Shown: one piece after another, positions 1-7,608 of the stretch
Layout: each line of letters opens with the position of its first letter
How positions within the stretch are numbered: position 1 is the first letter of the stretch
Assembly: GCA_963706425.1 (NCBI GenBank)
Contig: CAVPMN010000019.1
Span: 1-22,022, forward strand
DNA from: CAVPMN01 sp963706425
GTDB taxonomy: Bacteria; Actinomycetota; Acidimicrobiia; Acidimicrobiales; Acidimicrobilacustridaceae
Length of the DNA stretch: 22,022 nucleotides
Direction: 5' to 3'
Program-made: the position numbers and the translations under genes
Notes under the pieces: generated by a model
Seen by the model: only the letters and a program-made list of their open reading frames with translations
The model's database searches: none
What the model was told of the DNA's origin: nothing

Positions 1-1286
1 TAGATCTGGCCGACGTCGATCCAGTCACTCACCTGGGTCAACACACCGTCGTTCAACTGGACGATGATCTGTTGGGGCGAGCACATCGCGGGCAAGCCCG
101 AGAACTGCTGACCATCGCAGGTGTAGTTGTGGCCGCTGAAGCTGGGCACGTCGACCTGGGCCCGAAGGGCAGAGGTGATCGACTCCGGGTTGATGTCGCC
201 GTCGAGTTGGCTGAGGATCACGAAGAGGTTCATCACCGCCCGGAACGACACCGTGCCGGCGCCGGCCGGATCGAGTCCGTCGCTGTAGGCCTCGATGATC
301 CCGGCGTAGAGCGACGCGTCAGGATCCGGGGGGTCCTGGCCGATGGGCCCGTCGACGTTGAAGTAGGCACCGTTCGACTTGGCCGGGCCGACCTGGTCGA
401 TGATCGTCGGGGCCGCACACGCGCCCACATAGAACACCGCAGCGTCGATGCCGAGCGAGGCCACGCCGTCGAAGCCCGCTTTGCACCCGCTGTCGGCTGC
501 CAGGATGAACAAGGCGTCGGGGTCGGAGCTCGCGGCCACGTTGAGGGCCGGGTTCAGGTCGGTGGCCAGGATCGGATAGGGCACCAACTGCACGTCCACC
601 CCGTAGTCCTCCAACACCGCCTCGGCGACCTGCGCGCTTTCGGTGATGGGCCCGAACTCGCCGTAGACGATCGACACCCGCTCGGCGTTCAACCGCTCTG
701 CCGCGTACCAGGCGAACGCGACCGTCGAACCCGAGCTACCCCCACTCCACTGGAACGAGTTGGGGCTGGTGCCCGATTGCGGGCTGATCGGGATGCCGCC
801 GACGAAGGGGATCCCGTTCTGGTTGAGGGTGTCGATGCCGTTGCCGAAGACATCGATGCCACCGAGCACCGCCGGGACGCCCTGCTCCACGAACGTCTGG
901 GCACAGGACGTCGACCCCTCTGCCGAGAACTCGGTGTTGCAGACCTCGACCTCGATGGGACGGCCGCCGACCCCTCCGAGTTGCTCGTTGATAAATTCGA
1001 TGGCCGCGTTCGCAGCCTGGCTCAGCTCGGGGTAGGAGCCGGCGGGAGTGTTCTCCTGATTGATCATGCCGAGTCGGATCGGCTCACCAGTAGCCCTGGT
1101 GCTCTCCGCGGGGACGTAGTCGGCGAGCATCGACTGGCGAGCGCATTCCAGCAACTCTGCCGCGGTGCACTCGGTCGGTGCAGCAGCGACCGTCGTGGTG
1201 TCCTCGGGCAGAGGCTCACTGCACGAGGACACCAGCAACGCAGCCACGATCGCCAGTGCAAGAGCGAGTGATCTGGTGCCTCTCAC
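1..1286 (-). CDS. ABC transporter substrate-binding lipoprotein, branched-chain amino acid/amide type (3' end outside window)
   Basis: The minus strand reads open without interruption from a GTG at 1286 to the left edge, giving 428 codons with the C-terminus missing. An AGGAGG about 4 nt upstream (around 1291-1296) supports this start. The N-terminus is a short lipoprotein signal: Arg residues, a Leu/Ala-rich core, then V-S-S-Cys22, followed by a Thr-rich linker. The mature part has the periplasmic type-1 fold of the LivK/Peripla_BP_6 family: 'IRLGMINQENTPAG', then 'GGVGGRPIEVEVCNTE', 'GVPAVLGG', and a second lobe with 'RVSIVYGEFG'. Such proteins bind small amides, amino acids or aromatic acids outside the membrane and deliver them to an ABC permease. 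It sits 41 nt after a TetR gene, last in the visible operon led by a Rieske oxygenase, so uptake of that enzyme's substrate is a reasonable inference. No permease or ATPase gene is visible. Confidence 0.9.
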   Translation of the reverse strand, partial: MRGTRSLALALAIVAALLVSSCSEPLPEDTTTVAAAPTECTAAELLECARQSMLADYVPAESTRATGEPIRLGMINQENTPAGSYPELSQAANAAIEFINEQLGGVGGRPIEVEVCNTEFSAEGSTSCAQTFVEQGVPAVLGGIDVFGNGIDTLNQNGIPFVGGIPISPQSGTSPNSFQWSGGSSGSTVAFAWYAAERLNAERVSIVYGEFGPITESAQVAEAVLEDYGVDVQLVPYPILATDLNPALNVAASSDPDALFILAADSGCKAGFDGVASLGIDAAVFYVGACAAPTIIDQVGPAKSNGAYFNVDGPIGQDPPDPDASLYAGIIEAYSDGLDPAGAGTVSFRAVMNLFVILSQLDGDINPESITSALRAQVDVPSFSGHNYTCDGQQFSGLPAMCSPQQIIVQLNDGVLTQVSDWIDVGQI

Positions 1287-1327
1287 GTTGCCTCCTACCG
1301 TCGTTCCGAACTCGAAGATGCGCACGG

Positions 1328-1931
1328 TCAGGGCCGATACCCGGCGAGAATGCGATCGGTGATCTCGCTGATCATGGCGTCCTCGAGGTCGGTGGGCAGA
1401 TCGAAACCGAGCTGCAGCACCGTGGCCACGCCGTGGGCGCCTCCCCAGAGGGTGAGTGCGACCAAGAGCGGGTCGTCAGCCTCGATGGCATGAGTAGCGA
1501 TGGCGTCATCGACTGCGGCGGCGGCCATGGCGAACGCCCGGGTCGCCGCTGGAAGCTGCACGCTCCCGGGGGCTCCGGCCGGTGGGACGAGCAGCATCAC
1601 CCGGAACAGCTCCGGGTTGTCCCACCGCGTACTCGACGTAGGCTCGGCCGTGGGCCCGGATCCGCTCGATCGGCTCGGCATCGGCCACCGTCTCGAAGCG
1701 GTCGGCGAGGCGGTCGAGCTCGACGTCGACGACGGCGCGGAGAATGTCGTCCTTGTCGCGAACATGCGCGTAGAGCGCCGGGGCGGTCACGCCGATCCTC
1801 TGAGCGAGTACCCGAAGGGTCAGGGCCCCGACGCCACGCTCGACGATGATGTCGCGCGCCGCGTCGATGATCGCTTCGCGTTGCAGCAGTGCACGGTCCG
1901 GGGGCGGCGAGACTCGGGGACCGGCGGTCAC
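1328..1931 (-). CDS. TetR/AcrR-family transcriptional regulator (one frameshift)
   Basis: The start is a GTG at 1931 that overlaps the stop of the upstream lipoprotein gene (GTGA), implying translational coupling. The N-terminal TetR DNA-binding domain is clear: 'REAIIDAARDIIVERG' at about residues 18-33, then the helix-turn-helix 'LTLRVLAQRIGVTAPALYAHV' in two helices at about 38-58, followed by 'RDKDDIL'. After 'RAYVEYAV' the frame changes by one extra base in a GGG run (CCC at 1621-1623 on the plus strand). Removing it restores 'VDNPELFRVMLL', a typical TetR ligand-domain segment, and the frame then runs to the TGA at 1328-1330, giving about 200 aa. Position suggests local control of this operon, possibly through the palindromes at 4070-4108, but the ligand and operator are not shown. 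The frame break is more likely an error than a real mutation. Confidence 0.85.
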
Positions 1932-2741
1932 CAATCGACCTCGGGGTTCGGTGGGAAGACGCGGTCGCGCTCGGCGGCGAGGCGGGCGCAGTCCCAGTCG
2001 GCTTCGACGCGCACCCAGATCACCGGGTTCCGCTCGGGGTCGTCGATCTGTTGCCATTGCCCGGCCGACATGAACGCCGGGTCGCTGGCCCCGATGATCA
2101 ACTGCTCGGACTCGTCGGTGATCGAGCCGGCCAGGCGGTCAGGGGACTCCTGGGTGAGGTCGTAGGCGAAGATCTCACGTCGAGCCAGGTAGATCTCGCC
2201 CTGCAACTCGTCGGTGACCTTGACCCTCGAGGTCACTCCCGGGTTGCCGTCGCCGTCGGCATCGAAGATCCGAGGATCGTTGGGGTCGGTCGGCAACGGC
2301 TCGTTGGCAGGGTCTTCCATGGCGATCCCGATGGCAGTCGGTGTGGCGGGCCGGACCACTCGTAGCCGGCCCGCGACCCCGGTGACCTCGACGGGTGTGT
2401 CGACCGGAACGATCGCCGCAGTCGCCGCATCGGAGATCGTGAGCTCGAGGCCCTGGCCGCTGACGACGTCGGCGTGGCAGAACCGCTGGACGTTCCAGAG
2501 CTGACCGTCGCGCATCTCGAGATCGGCGAACCCGGTGCTGATGATGCCGACACTCATCGTCTCGTCCGCATACGCCACGACGTCGTCGTCCGCGTAGCGC
2601 CCGACGAGGTCCTCGGCGCCTTCGGGCAGGCTCGTTCGCGACGGTCGAGTCGGCGGGTCGGGACGTGTCCGGCGCCGAGGAGTCGTTCGCCGACGAACAT
2701 CCCGCCGCCATGCCCACAACGACCGCGACGGTTGCCACCAT
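1928..2741 (-). CDS. Putative secreted lipoprotein of unknown function (one frameshift)
   Basis: I do not recognise the family. From an ATG at 2741 the protein opens with a hydrophobic stretch 'VATVAVVVGMAAG' and Cys15, a lipoprotein-like signal followed by a Ser/Asp/Thr-rich linker. The ATG lacks the usual basic n-region. A GTG at 2763 in another frame would supply one (V-R-H-P-T...) if one base near 2750 is extra. At about 2630-2645 the frame changes from '...STVANE' to 'LPEGAEDLVGRYADDD', which then runs open to the TGA at 1928-1930. The mature domain has one Cys ('QRFCHADVV'), a beta-rich segment 'VDTPVEVTGVAGRLRVV', and an EF-hand-like calcium loop 'DADGDGNPG'. It ends with 'PVIWVRVEADWDCARLAAERD'. 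It lies between the Rieske oxygenase (69 nt gap) and a TetR gene (4-nt overlap), so it is probably co-transcribed. Confidence 0.65.
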
Positions 2742-2810
2742 CTGAATCCGTCGGGTGCCTCACGGCATGTCGGTGTGCATCATCTTCCAGTCAGCTCGGG
2801 TTGGTCGGGA

Positions 2811-4032
2811 TCACACGGGTTCGATGAAGCGGTCGAGCGCATCCGAGACGGCCGTGGCCGTCGGGAGGTTCTCCGGGCCGATTGTCAGGTCGACGAACCG
2901 TTCGAAGTGGTGGATGAGCCGCTCATGCCAACCGTGCTGGAACGGGCGAGCGCCAGGCGAGGCGATCGACGCCTGGATCGGGGCCATGTTGGCCGTGTCC
3001 TGGGCCATCACGGTCTCGAAGAGCGCCATGCGATCGAGATGCTCCTGGGGGAGGGCGTCGTCGCCCGGCCACACGCGGGTGCGTACCAGCGCAGCTCGAG
3101 CTCGGTGCTCGTCGCACCGGTGGGCCACATGCCCAAGAAGGTGAACGCCCCGGTGTCCATCGGGATCACCAGGTTGGGGAAGATCCCGAACGAGGTCGAT
3201 GTCTGACGCCAGAGCAACGGCACCGCCGGGTTGTCGTGCTCGTCCGAGACCATCGGGAAAATCTCGAAAGGCGTCGTGCTTCTCGACGGTCAGGCGGCTG
3301 TGGCCGTTGGGCAGCATCGTGACCGTGACGGACTGGTCGTTGTAGAGAAGTGCGGCGTTGTCGGGGTGCACCGTGCGCACGTGGTACACCTCGAGGAACG
3401 CATGCGACCATGAGCTTCCAGTTGCAGTCGAGCACGTGGACCTGAGTGCCGACGGCTCGCATCGAGGGTCCGTCGATCTCGGCCATCTGGTCGGCGATCG
3501 GACCGAGGAACTCGACCAGCGACGGTGCGTCGGGATCCTCGCTGACGAACACCCACCCGTCCCACGTCTCGCAGCGCACCGGCACCAGACCCAAGGTGGC
3601 GGTGTCGAGGTCGACGAAGCTCCGTGCGTCAGGCACCGCCTTGAGCGAGCCGTCGACGCCGTAGGACCAGGAGTGGTACTGACAGGTGAGTCGGCGTGCC
3701 GTCCCGCACTCGTCGCGGGTGACCGGCGCACCTCGATGCCGGCAAGAGTTGTAGAAGGCCCGCAGCACACCGTCGTCCCCGCGCACCACCACGATCGGCG
3801 AACCCGATCGGGCCGTCACCCGGTAGCAGCCCGGATCGGGCCACTCCGACTCGTGGCCCACGAACAGCCAGCACCGCCCGAAGACCCGCTCGCGCTCGAG
3901 GTCGTAGAAGGCCGGGTCGGTGTACCGACCGGTGGGGATCAGCGGCACGGGCACCGCGTCGGCGGGTTGGCCGGTGCGCGCCTTCTCGATCTCGATGCGC
4001 TGGCGAATCGTCTGTTCGAGCGTGGTGTCCAT
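2811..4032 (-). CDS. Rieske non-heme iron aromatic ring-hydroxylating oxygenase, alpha subunit-like (three frameshifts)
   Basis: This enzyme class uses a Rieske [2Fe-2S] cluster and a mononuclear iron to oxygenate or demethylate small, often aromatic, molecules with electrons from a reductase. The start is ATG 4032, with AGGGGAG a few bases upstream. The cluster motif is complete: Cys97-x-His99 and Cys117-x2-His120 ('CRHRGAP', 'CQYHSWSYG'). The catalytic domain starts at 'NWKLMV', and the iron-binding helix 'FLEVYHVRTVHPD' supplies the two His. Three frame changes interrupt it. About 3408 there is one extra base (repair gives 'NWKLMVDAFLEVYH'). About 3263 there is one extra T in TTT (repair gives 'DAFEIFPMVSDEHDNP'). 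About 3075 one C is missing (repair gives 'WYAPRVWPGDDALPQEHLDRM'). With these the protein is about 406 aa, normal for the family. No ferredoxin or reductase gene is nearby. It is first in a minus-strand operon with a lipoprotein, a TetR regulator and a substrate-binding protein. Confidence 0.88.
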
Positions 4033-4069
4033 GGCTCCCCTTGCGCCGCACCGAACGGGCGGAACAGCA

Positions 4070-4108
4070 GTGAACAATGTTTACCAGGTCCCGATGAACG
4101 TTGTTCAC
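4070..4108. promoter_or_regulatory. Two near-palindromic operator-like sites upstream of the Rieske oxygenase
   Basis: GTGAACAATGTTTAC (4070-4084) and ATGAACGTTGTTCAC (4094-4108) are each imperfect palindromes close to GTGAACNNNGTTCAC. Their centres are 24 bp apart. They lie 38-76 bp upstream of the oxygenase ATG and about 100 bp upstream of the divergent F420-type gene. Size and symmetry fit a TetR-family operator, and a TetR gene is in the operon. Which protein binds is inference. Confidence 0.55.
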
Positions 4109-4204
4109 CGGCCGCCTTTCGCGCCAGCGCCGTCCATTCGGTGACCCGGCCACGCCCATGGGCGGATCTCGGTACGGTCGGCGGGAGCACCTGGGAGGTC
4201 TGCG

Positions 4205-4582
4205 ATGCCGATGCCGTTGTGGTGGGGGAAGGTCAACAAGCGGCTCTTCAACCCGAAGGCGCTACGCAACGGCAAGTGGCAGGTGATCTGCCATGTCGGT
4301 CGATCCTCGGGGCAGTCCTATCGCACGCCGCTCGAGGCGGTACCCGTCGACGGCGGGTTCGTCTTCACGCTCGTGTACGGATCTCGATCCGATTGGGTGC
4401 AGAACGTTCTCGCCGCGGGCACGGCCACGCTCGAGATCGGCGGTGACACCATCGACCTCGTCGAACCACGACTCATCACCGCCGACGAAGCATTCGACCT
4501 CCTTCCGTCAGGGACCAAACGCCCACCAGGGTTCCTCAAGATCGACGAGTTCCTCTGGATGAAACGGGCCACCGGCGGCTGA
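4205..4582 (+). CDS. Nitroreductase-family deazaflavin (F420)-dependent oxidoreductase (DUF385/Ddn-like)
   Basis: This is an intact 125-aa protein from ATG 4205, with a good ribosome site (GGGAGG, about 7 nt upstream). 'ICHVGRSSGQSYRTPLEAVPVDGGFVFTL' (in parts) followed by 'SDWVQNVLAAGTATLEIGG' is the recognisable core of the split-barrel deazaflavin-dependent nitroreductase family, in which related proteins bind F420 and reduce or hydrogenate diverse substrates. Length is slightly short but complete for the group. It is transcribed away from the Rieske oxygenase operon, sharing the intergenic region with the paired palindromes, so joint control is possible. The gene is followed with almost no gap by the fragment zone starting at about 4586. 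The substrate is unknown. Confidence 0.85.
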   Translation: MPMPLWWGKVNKRLFNPKALRNGKWQVICHVGRSSGQSYRTPLEAVPVDGGFVFTLVYGSRSDWVQNVLAAGTATLEIGGDTIDLVEPRLITADEAFDLLPSGTKRPPGFLKIDEFLWMKRATGG

Positions 4583-4585
4583 CGG

Positions 4586-4984
4586 CGGCAAGAATCCGCC
4601 CCGACGACCCAGGCGCTGTCGCCCGACGGGATGTGGGTGCGCTACGACGGCGAGGGTCGACCGCCGGTGACCGACGGCCCGTTCGCCGAGACGACGGACT
4701 TGATCGCCCATCCAGCCCTGACCCCGTCGTCGGCGGTCGTCTTGACGCTCCGGGCCGTGGGCGGGCTGACCACCCGTCAGGTCGCACAGGCCTACCTGGT
4801 GCCCGAGAGCACCATGGCGCAGCGCATCAGCCGCGCCAGGCGCACGGTGGCCCAGAGTGGTCTCGATCGCACCGGCGACGTGCGCACGGTGATGCGGGTG
4901 CTCTATCTCGTCTTCAACGAGGGCTACTCGGGCGACGTCGACTTGGCGGCCGAGGCGATCCGGCTCACCCGACAGCTGGCCGGT
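4586..4984 (+). pseudogene. In-frame fusion of a YCII-domain fragment to the C-terminal half of an ECF sigma factor (DUF6596/SigI-like)
   Basis: The first ~40 codons read 'APTTQALSPDGMWVRYDGEG' and then 'VTDGPFAETTD'; the last block is a hallmark of YCII-related proteins. Immediately after, without losing frame, comes 'HPALTPSSAVVLTLRAVGGL', 'TTRQVAQAYLVPESTMAQRI', and 'VMRVLYLVFNEGYSGD...AEAIRLTRQLAG', the sigma-4 region and start of the C-terminal extension of the ECF group usually encoded next to a YCII gene. Missing are the YCII N-terminus and end, sigma region 2, and the rest of the sigma C-terminus. The simplest reading is a deletion inside an old YCII-sigma operon, leaving an in-frame join near 4708. 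The sigma part ends abruptly at about 4984, where an oppositely oriented LLM fragment begins. A functional protein is unlikely because region 2 (core binding, -10 recognition) is gone. Confidence 0.75.
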
Positions 4985-5384
4985 CCACGTACGCCTGCCC
5001 GTCGTGGGACACCTTCGCGCCGCTCCACACCTTGCGGCAGATCTCGATCGCGTCTCGGGTCCGGGCCAGTGGCTGCTCGAACGGGGCGCCGTGCCAGCCC
5101 TCGATCACCTGCGGCCCCGACGCCCCGAGACCCAGGATGAACCGCCCCCCCCCGCTGAGGGCGTCGAGCGTCGTTGCCGTCTGGGCGATCAGCGCCGGGC
5201 TGCGCGGGTAGAGGGGGATTATCCCGGTCATCAGCTGGGCATGCTCGGTCTGACCGGCTAGGAAGCCAAGCGTCGACACCAGGTCGTAGCCGTAGATCTC
5301 CGCGCCCCAGAGCACGTCGACACCGGCCGACTCGAGGTCTCGGGCACGCGCCGCCAAGCTGCTGCGGGTCGCCGCTGAAGCGCG
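4985..5384 (-). pseudogene. Truncated LLM-class (luciferase-like, F420-dependent) oxidoreductase fragment
   Basis: About 130 residues of an LLM-class flavin/F420 oxidoreductase are readable on the minus strand: 'ARDLESAGVDVLWGAEIYGYD', then 'TGIIPLYPRSPALIAQTATTL', 'LSGGGRFILGLGASGPQVIEG', and 'GAPFEQPLARTRDAIEICRKV' (listed as separate blocks). 'GLGASGPQVIEGWHG' is typical of the F420-dependent subgroup. Family members are about 330-350 aa, so roughly the C-terminal 200 residues are absent: coding stops at about 4985 where the sigma fragment begins. At the N-terminal side 'RFSGDPQQL' at about 5350-5384 seems to belong too, one frame off, and only the first few residues are missing because the IS6 remnant abuts. 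No usable start codon is evident. I read it as a dead fragment. Confidence 0.75.
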
Positions 5385-5490
5385 TCAGTCTAGGCCGCGC
5401 ATTGGCCGCAGTCGCGCCTGAGCCGGGCGTGGTCGGATTCGATGAAGGTCGTTCGCGTACTGCTCGGTCACCTGCCGGGTTTGCAGGACC
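5385..5490 (-). mobile_element. Remnant of an IS6-family transposase (C-terminal catalytic segment)
   Basis: On the minus strand one frame reads 'QVTEQYANDLHR' and ends 'ARLRPMRGLD' before a TGA at 5385-5387. The middle in the neighbouring frame reads 'IESDHARLR'. Put together this is the IS6-family signature around the third catalytic acid: T-E-Q-Y-x-N-[N/D]-x-[I/V]-E-x-D-H-x-R-L-[K/R]-x-R-L-R-P-M-R-G-L. Intact IS6 transposases are about 230 aa; only about 33 residues remain, with two small frame shifts. The catalytic Glu is present, while the two catalytic Asp and both ends are lost. It lies between the stop of the PhyH-like gene and the broken LLM gene, marking a probable rearrangement point. 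Confidence 0.65.
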
Positions 5491-5491
5491 A

Positions 5492-6361
5492 TCAGGCGAG
5501 CCCAGGCCAGTCGGTCGGCTCTCGGAAGATGTGTTCGGGCGTGACGAGCTCGGCGTCGACGCCTGGGGGTACGGGTGGCGAGCAGAACCCCATGGCGAAC
5601 GTGGCCCGGTAGCCCAGGAGCCTGCGGAGCTCCGGGCTGAAGTGTTGGGCGATGTGAGGCGGGCAGGAGAGGTACTGGTTCTCCTCCTGGCGAAGCCAGT
5701 CGGGTGCGAAGTGCAGCAAGAGGCCCTCACGAGGGACCATGGTGCGGTTCTCGCCGCCGCCGTGGAGCACCGAGCCGGAATAGACGAGGACGGAGCCAGC
5801 CGGCATCTCGGCGTGGGTGATCTCGTCAGGTTCGGCTCGACGGTCGTCGTCCCAGTGCTGGGATCCGGGCACGAAGCGGGTTGCGCCGTTGTCGGTACTG
5901 AAGTCCGTGAGGGCCCACACCATGCTGAACTGGGTCTCGATCGAGCGCGGAACGTGGCCGCCCCAGACGGCCCTGTCGCGGTGGAGCGGTTGGTGGCCTT
6001 CGCCGGGTCCGATGACGGCCAGCTGCGTGAGGTGGAGTTGGTGGTGGTCGGCGTTGCGTCCAAGGAAGGCCGACGCTGCCGTGTTGAGCATCGGGTCGAG
6101 CACGAGCGGGTGGCTGCTGGTGGAGCGGGCCATGATCGCGCCGACCCGCGTGGTGCGACGGCCGGTGAAGCCGTCACGTCCGGTGGGGCACCGGTCGACG
6201 TGAGGTGCGAGCTCTTCTCGGATCGCCTGCACGGCCTCGCTGCCGATGTAGCGATCGATGATGACGCCGCCAGCGTGGTCCAGAGCCGAGACGACGTCGT
6301 CGGCGGTGCAGTCAGCGGGGAGCCGGTCGATCGACGCCGCGCGGTGTTGGAGGTCGCTCAT
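5492..6361 (-). CDS. Phytanoyl-CoA dioxygenase (PhyH)-like Fe(II)/2-oxoglutarate oxygenase
   Basis: This is an intact 289-aa protein. The ATG at 6361 overlaps the stop of the diiron gene as ATGA, so the two are translationally coupled. The Fe(II)-binding triad of the PhyH family is visible: His127-x-Asp129 in 'HQPLHRDRAVWGG' and the distal His200 in 'VLVYSGSVLHGGGENRT', with Arg206 placed to hold 2-oxoglutarate. 'WALTDFSTDNGATRFVPGSQHW' (in two parts) is the usual double-stranded beta-helix core. Such enzymes hydroxylate lipid-like or specialised-metabolite substrates using 2-oxoglutarate and O2. Pairing with a ferritin-like diiron protein suggests successive oxidations of one substrate, which I infer and cannot identify. 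The reading frame extends upstream of 6361, but that part is antisense to nothing conserved and lies in the diiron gene. Confidence 0.85.
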   Translation of the reverse strand: MSDLQHRAASIDRLPADCTADDVVSALDHAGGVIIDRYIGSEAVQAIREELAPHVDRCPTGRDGFTGRRTTRVGAIMARSTSSHPLVLDPMLNTAASAFLGRNADHHQLHLTQLAVIGPGEGHQPLHRDRAVWGGHVPRSIETQFSMVWALTDFSTDNGATRFVPGSQHWDDDRRAEPDEITHAEMPAGSVLVYSGSVLHGGGENRTMVPREGLLLHFAPDWLRQEENQYLSCPPHIAQHFSPELRRLLGYRATFAMGFCSPPVPPGVDAELVTPEHIFREPTDWPGLA

Positions 6362-7501
6362 CGGGCCGATCCGTTCTCGACCTCGGCACTGATGTCGAAC
6401 TTGGCGAACTCGGTGGCCGTGTCCTCGAAATCCTCGAAGGCGATGACGCCCATCTCGGTGTACCGGTCGCGCAGCCAACCATCACCGGCATCCAGGAGTC
6501 CGAGCTTCTTCAGGTTCGGGACGATCTTGGCAAACAGCGCTGCCTGCCACAGGTTGGTCTCGATCTGGATGGGCGCGCATCCAGGTGAGCATCTCCCGCG
6601 AGCTCACACCGAGGCGCTCCCACATGTCTTGGTAGAAGAGCCGATCCCGCATCCTCACGCCGGCTTCGAACGCGAACTCCTGGCGCTCTCGCAGCTCCTG
6701 GGCTCCCATCTCGGCGTAGGCCTCCTTGAGTGAGAGGACCCCGAACGCGACGTGGCGAGCCTCGTCGCTCATGACGTAGCGAAGGAGCTTCTTGAGCAGG
6801 GGTTCCTCCGTCGACGCGTGCAGGTAGCCGAACGAGGCGAGTGCGAGACCCTCGACCATGATCTGCATGCCCATGTAGGTCATGTCCCAGCGGTCGTCGA
6901 CGATGATGTCGTCGAGCAGGTGCAGCAGATGCCCGTTGCACGCATAGATGTCCTGGATCTTGTCGTGGAGGTACCGGTCGAACACCTCCACGTGGCGGGC
7001 TTCGTCCATCACCTGGGTGGCGGCGTAGTACTTCGCCTCGATCCAGGGGACCTGCTCGGTGATCTTGGCGGTGCACACGAGCGCGCCCTGCTCCCCGTGA
7101 AGGAACTGGCTCATGCCGTAGGTCTGGTACTCCCAGGCCAGGTCGGCGAACTCCCGGTCGCCCCAGGCGTGGAGGGGGCAAGACCGGTCGCCGGAAGCGG
7201 CCTGCTGGAACGCCCGGATCTGGGGCATCGTCCGCTGCAGTTGAGGTGCGACCTCGTCTCGGTCGACGTCGATGGACCAGTCCAGGTCGGTCTCGACGTT
7301 CCACTGGCCCTGCTTGGCCTTCGAGTAGAGACGCTCGAGCGCCGGTCGCTGCTTGGCGTACGTCCAGGTGAACCGGGTGGCGCCTCCCTGATCGCTCTCG
7401 TGCACCAGCTCGGTTGCAGCCGGTGCCACGATGGCCAGGATCTCGTCGACGTCGTCGATCGAAGCCCGACCGATCAGTTCCTCGTTCGTCACGGTGGTCA
7501 T
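6358..7501 (-). CDS. Ferritin-like diiron-carboxylate protein, probable oxygenase (one frameshift)
   Basis: From ATG 7501 the protein has the two-ExxH plan of a diiron four-helix bundle: Glu137 ('GEQGALVCTAKI'), Glu167-x2-His170 ('DEARHVEVF'), Glu217 ('IMVEGLALASF') and Glu247-x2-His250 ('DEARHVAFGVL'). Related families include R2-like oxidases and arylamine N-oxygenases; I cannot choose between them. Near 6573 one extra C in a CCC run breaks the frame. Repair gives 'MLTWMRAIQIETNLWQAALF', then 'AKIVPNLKKLGLLD' and 'GVIAFEDFEDTATEFAKFD', ending at TGA 6358-6360, about 381 aa. No ribosome site precedes the ATG; a -10-like TAGAGT lies 7 nt upstream, so a leaderless mRNA is likely. It is first gene of an operon with the PhyH-like oxygenase and is divergent from a TetR gene. 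Confidence 0.82.
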
Positions 7502-7504
7502 GTG

Positions 7505-7533
7505 CGGTACTCTATTAGGTGTGATGAGTACCG
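7505..7533. promoter_or_regulatory. Perfect 8-bp inverted repeat over the likely diiron-operon promoter
   Basis: CGGTACTC (7505-7512) and GAGTACCG (7526-7533) form a perfect inverted repeat with a 13-bp spacer. The left arm covers most of the minus-strand -10-like TAGAGT (7509-7514), which sits 7 nt before the diiron ATG. A repressor bound here would block that promoter. The divergent TetR at 7609 is the obvious candidate; binding is inferred. Confidence 0.6.
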
Positions 7534-7534
7534 T

Positions 7535-7547
7535 CAAGGAGACCTTG
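7535..7547. promoter_or_regulatory. Short palindrome CAAGG-AGA-CCTTG in the diiron/TetR intergenic region
   Basis: This perfect 5-bp-arm palindrome is 1 bp beyond the longer inverted repeat at 7505-7533 and about 62 bp before the TetR start. It could be a second operator or part of the TetR promoter. Arms this short can occur by chance. Confidence 0.3.
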
Positions 7548-7608
7548 CTGGTACCCTGGGCGCTGTCCCCCAACCGATGAGGCCCGATGTCGCTTCTCCC
7601 CCGCCCGG

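Noticed and set aside
72..1271. Long plus-strand open frame antisense to the substrate-binding protein
   Set aside because: The translation is Arg/Gly/Val-rich without family motifs, and the opposite strand encodes an uninterrupted lipoprotein with a signal peptide and ribosome site.
4924..6733. Long open frames on both strands across the fragment zone and PhyH gene (e.g. 4924-6177 minus, 5174-6733 plus)
   Set aside because: They are GC-driven shadows; only the frames with PhyH, LLM and IS6 motifs show conserved residues.
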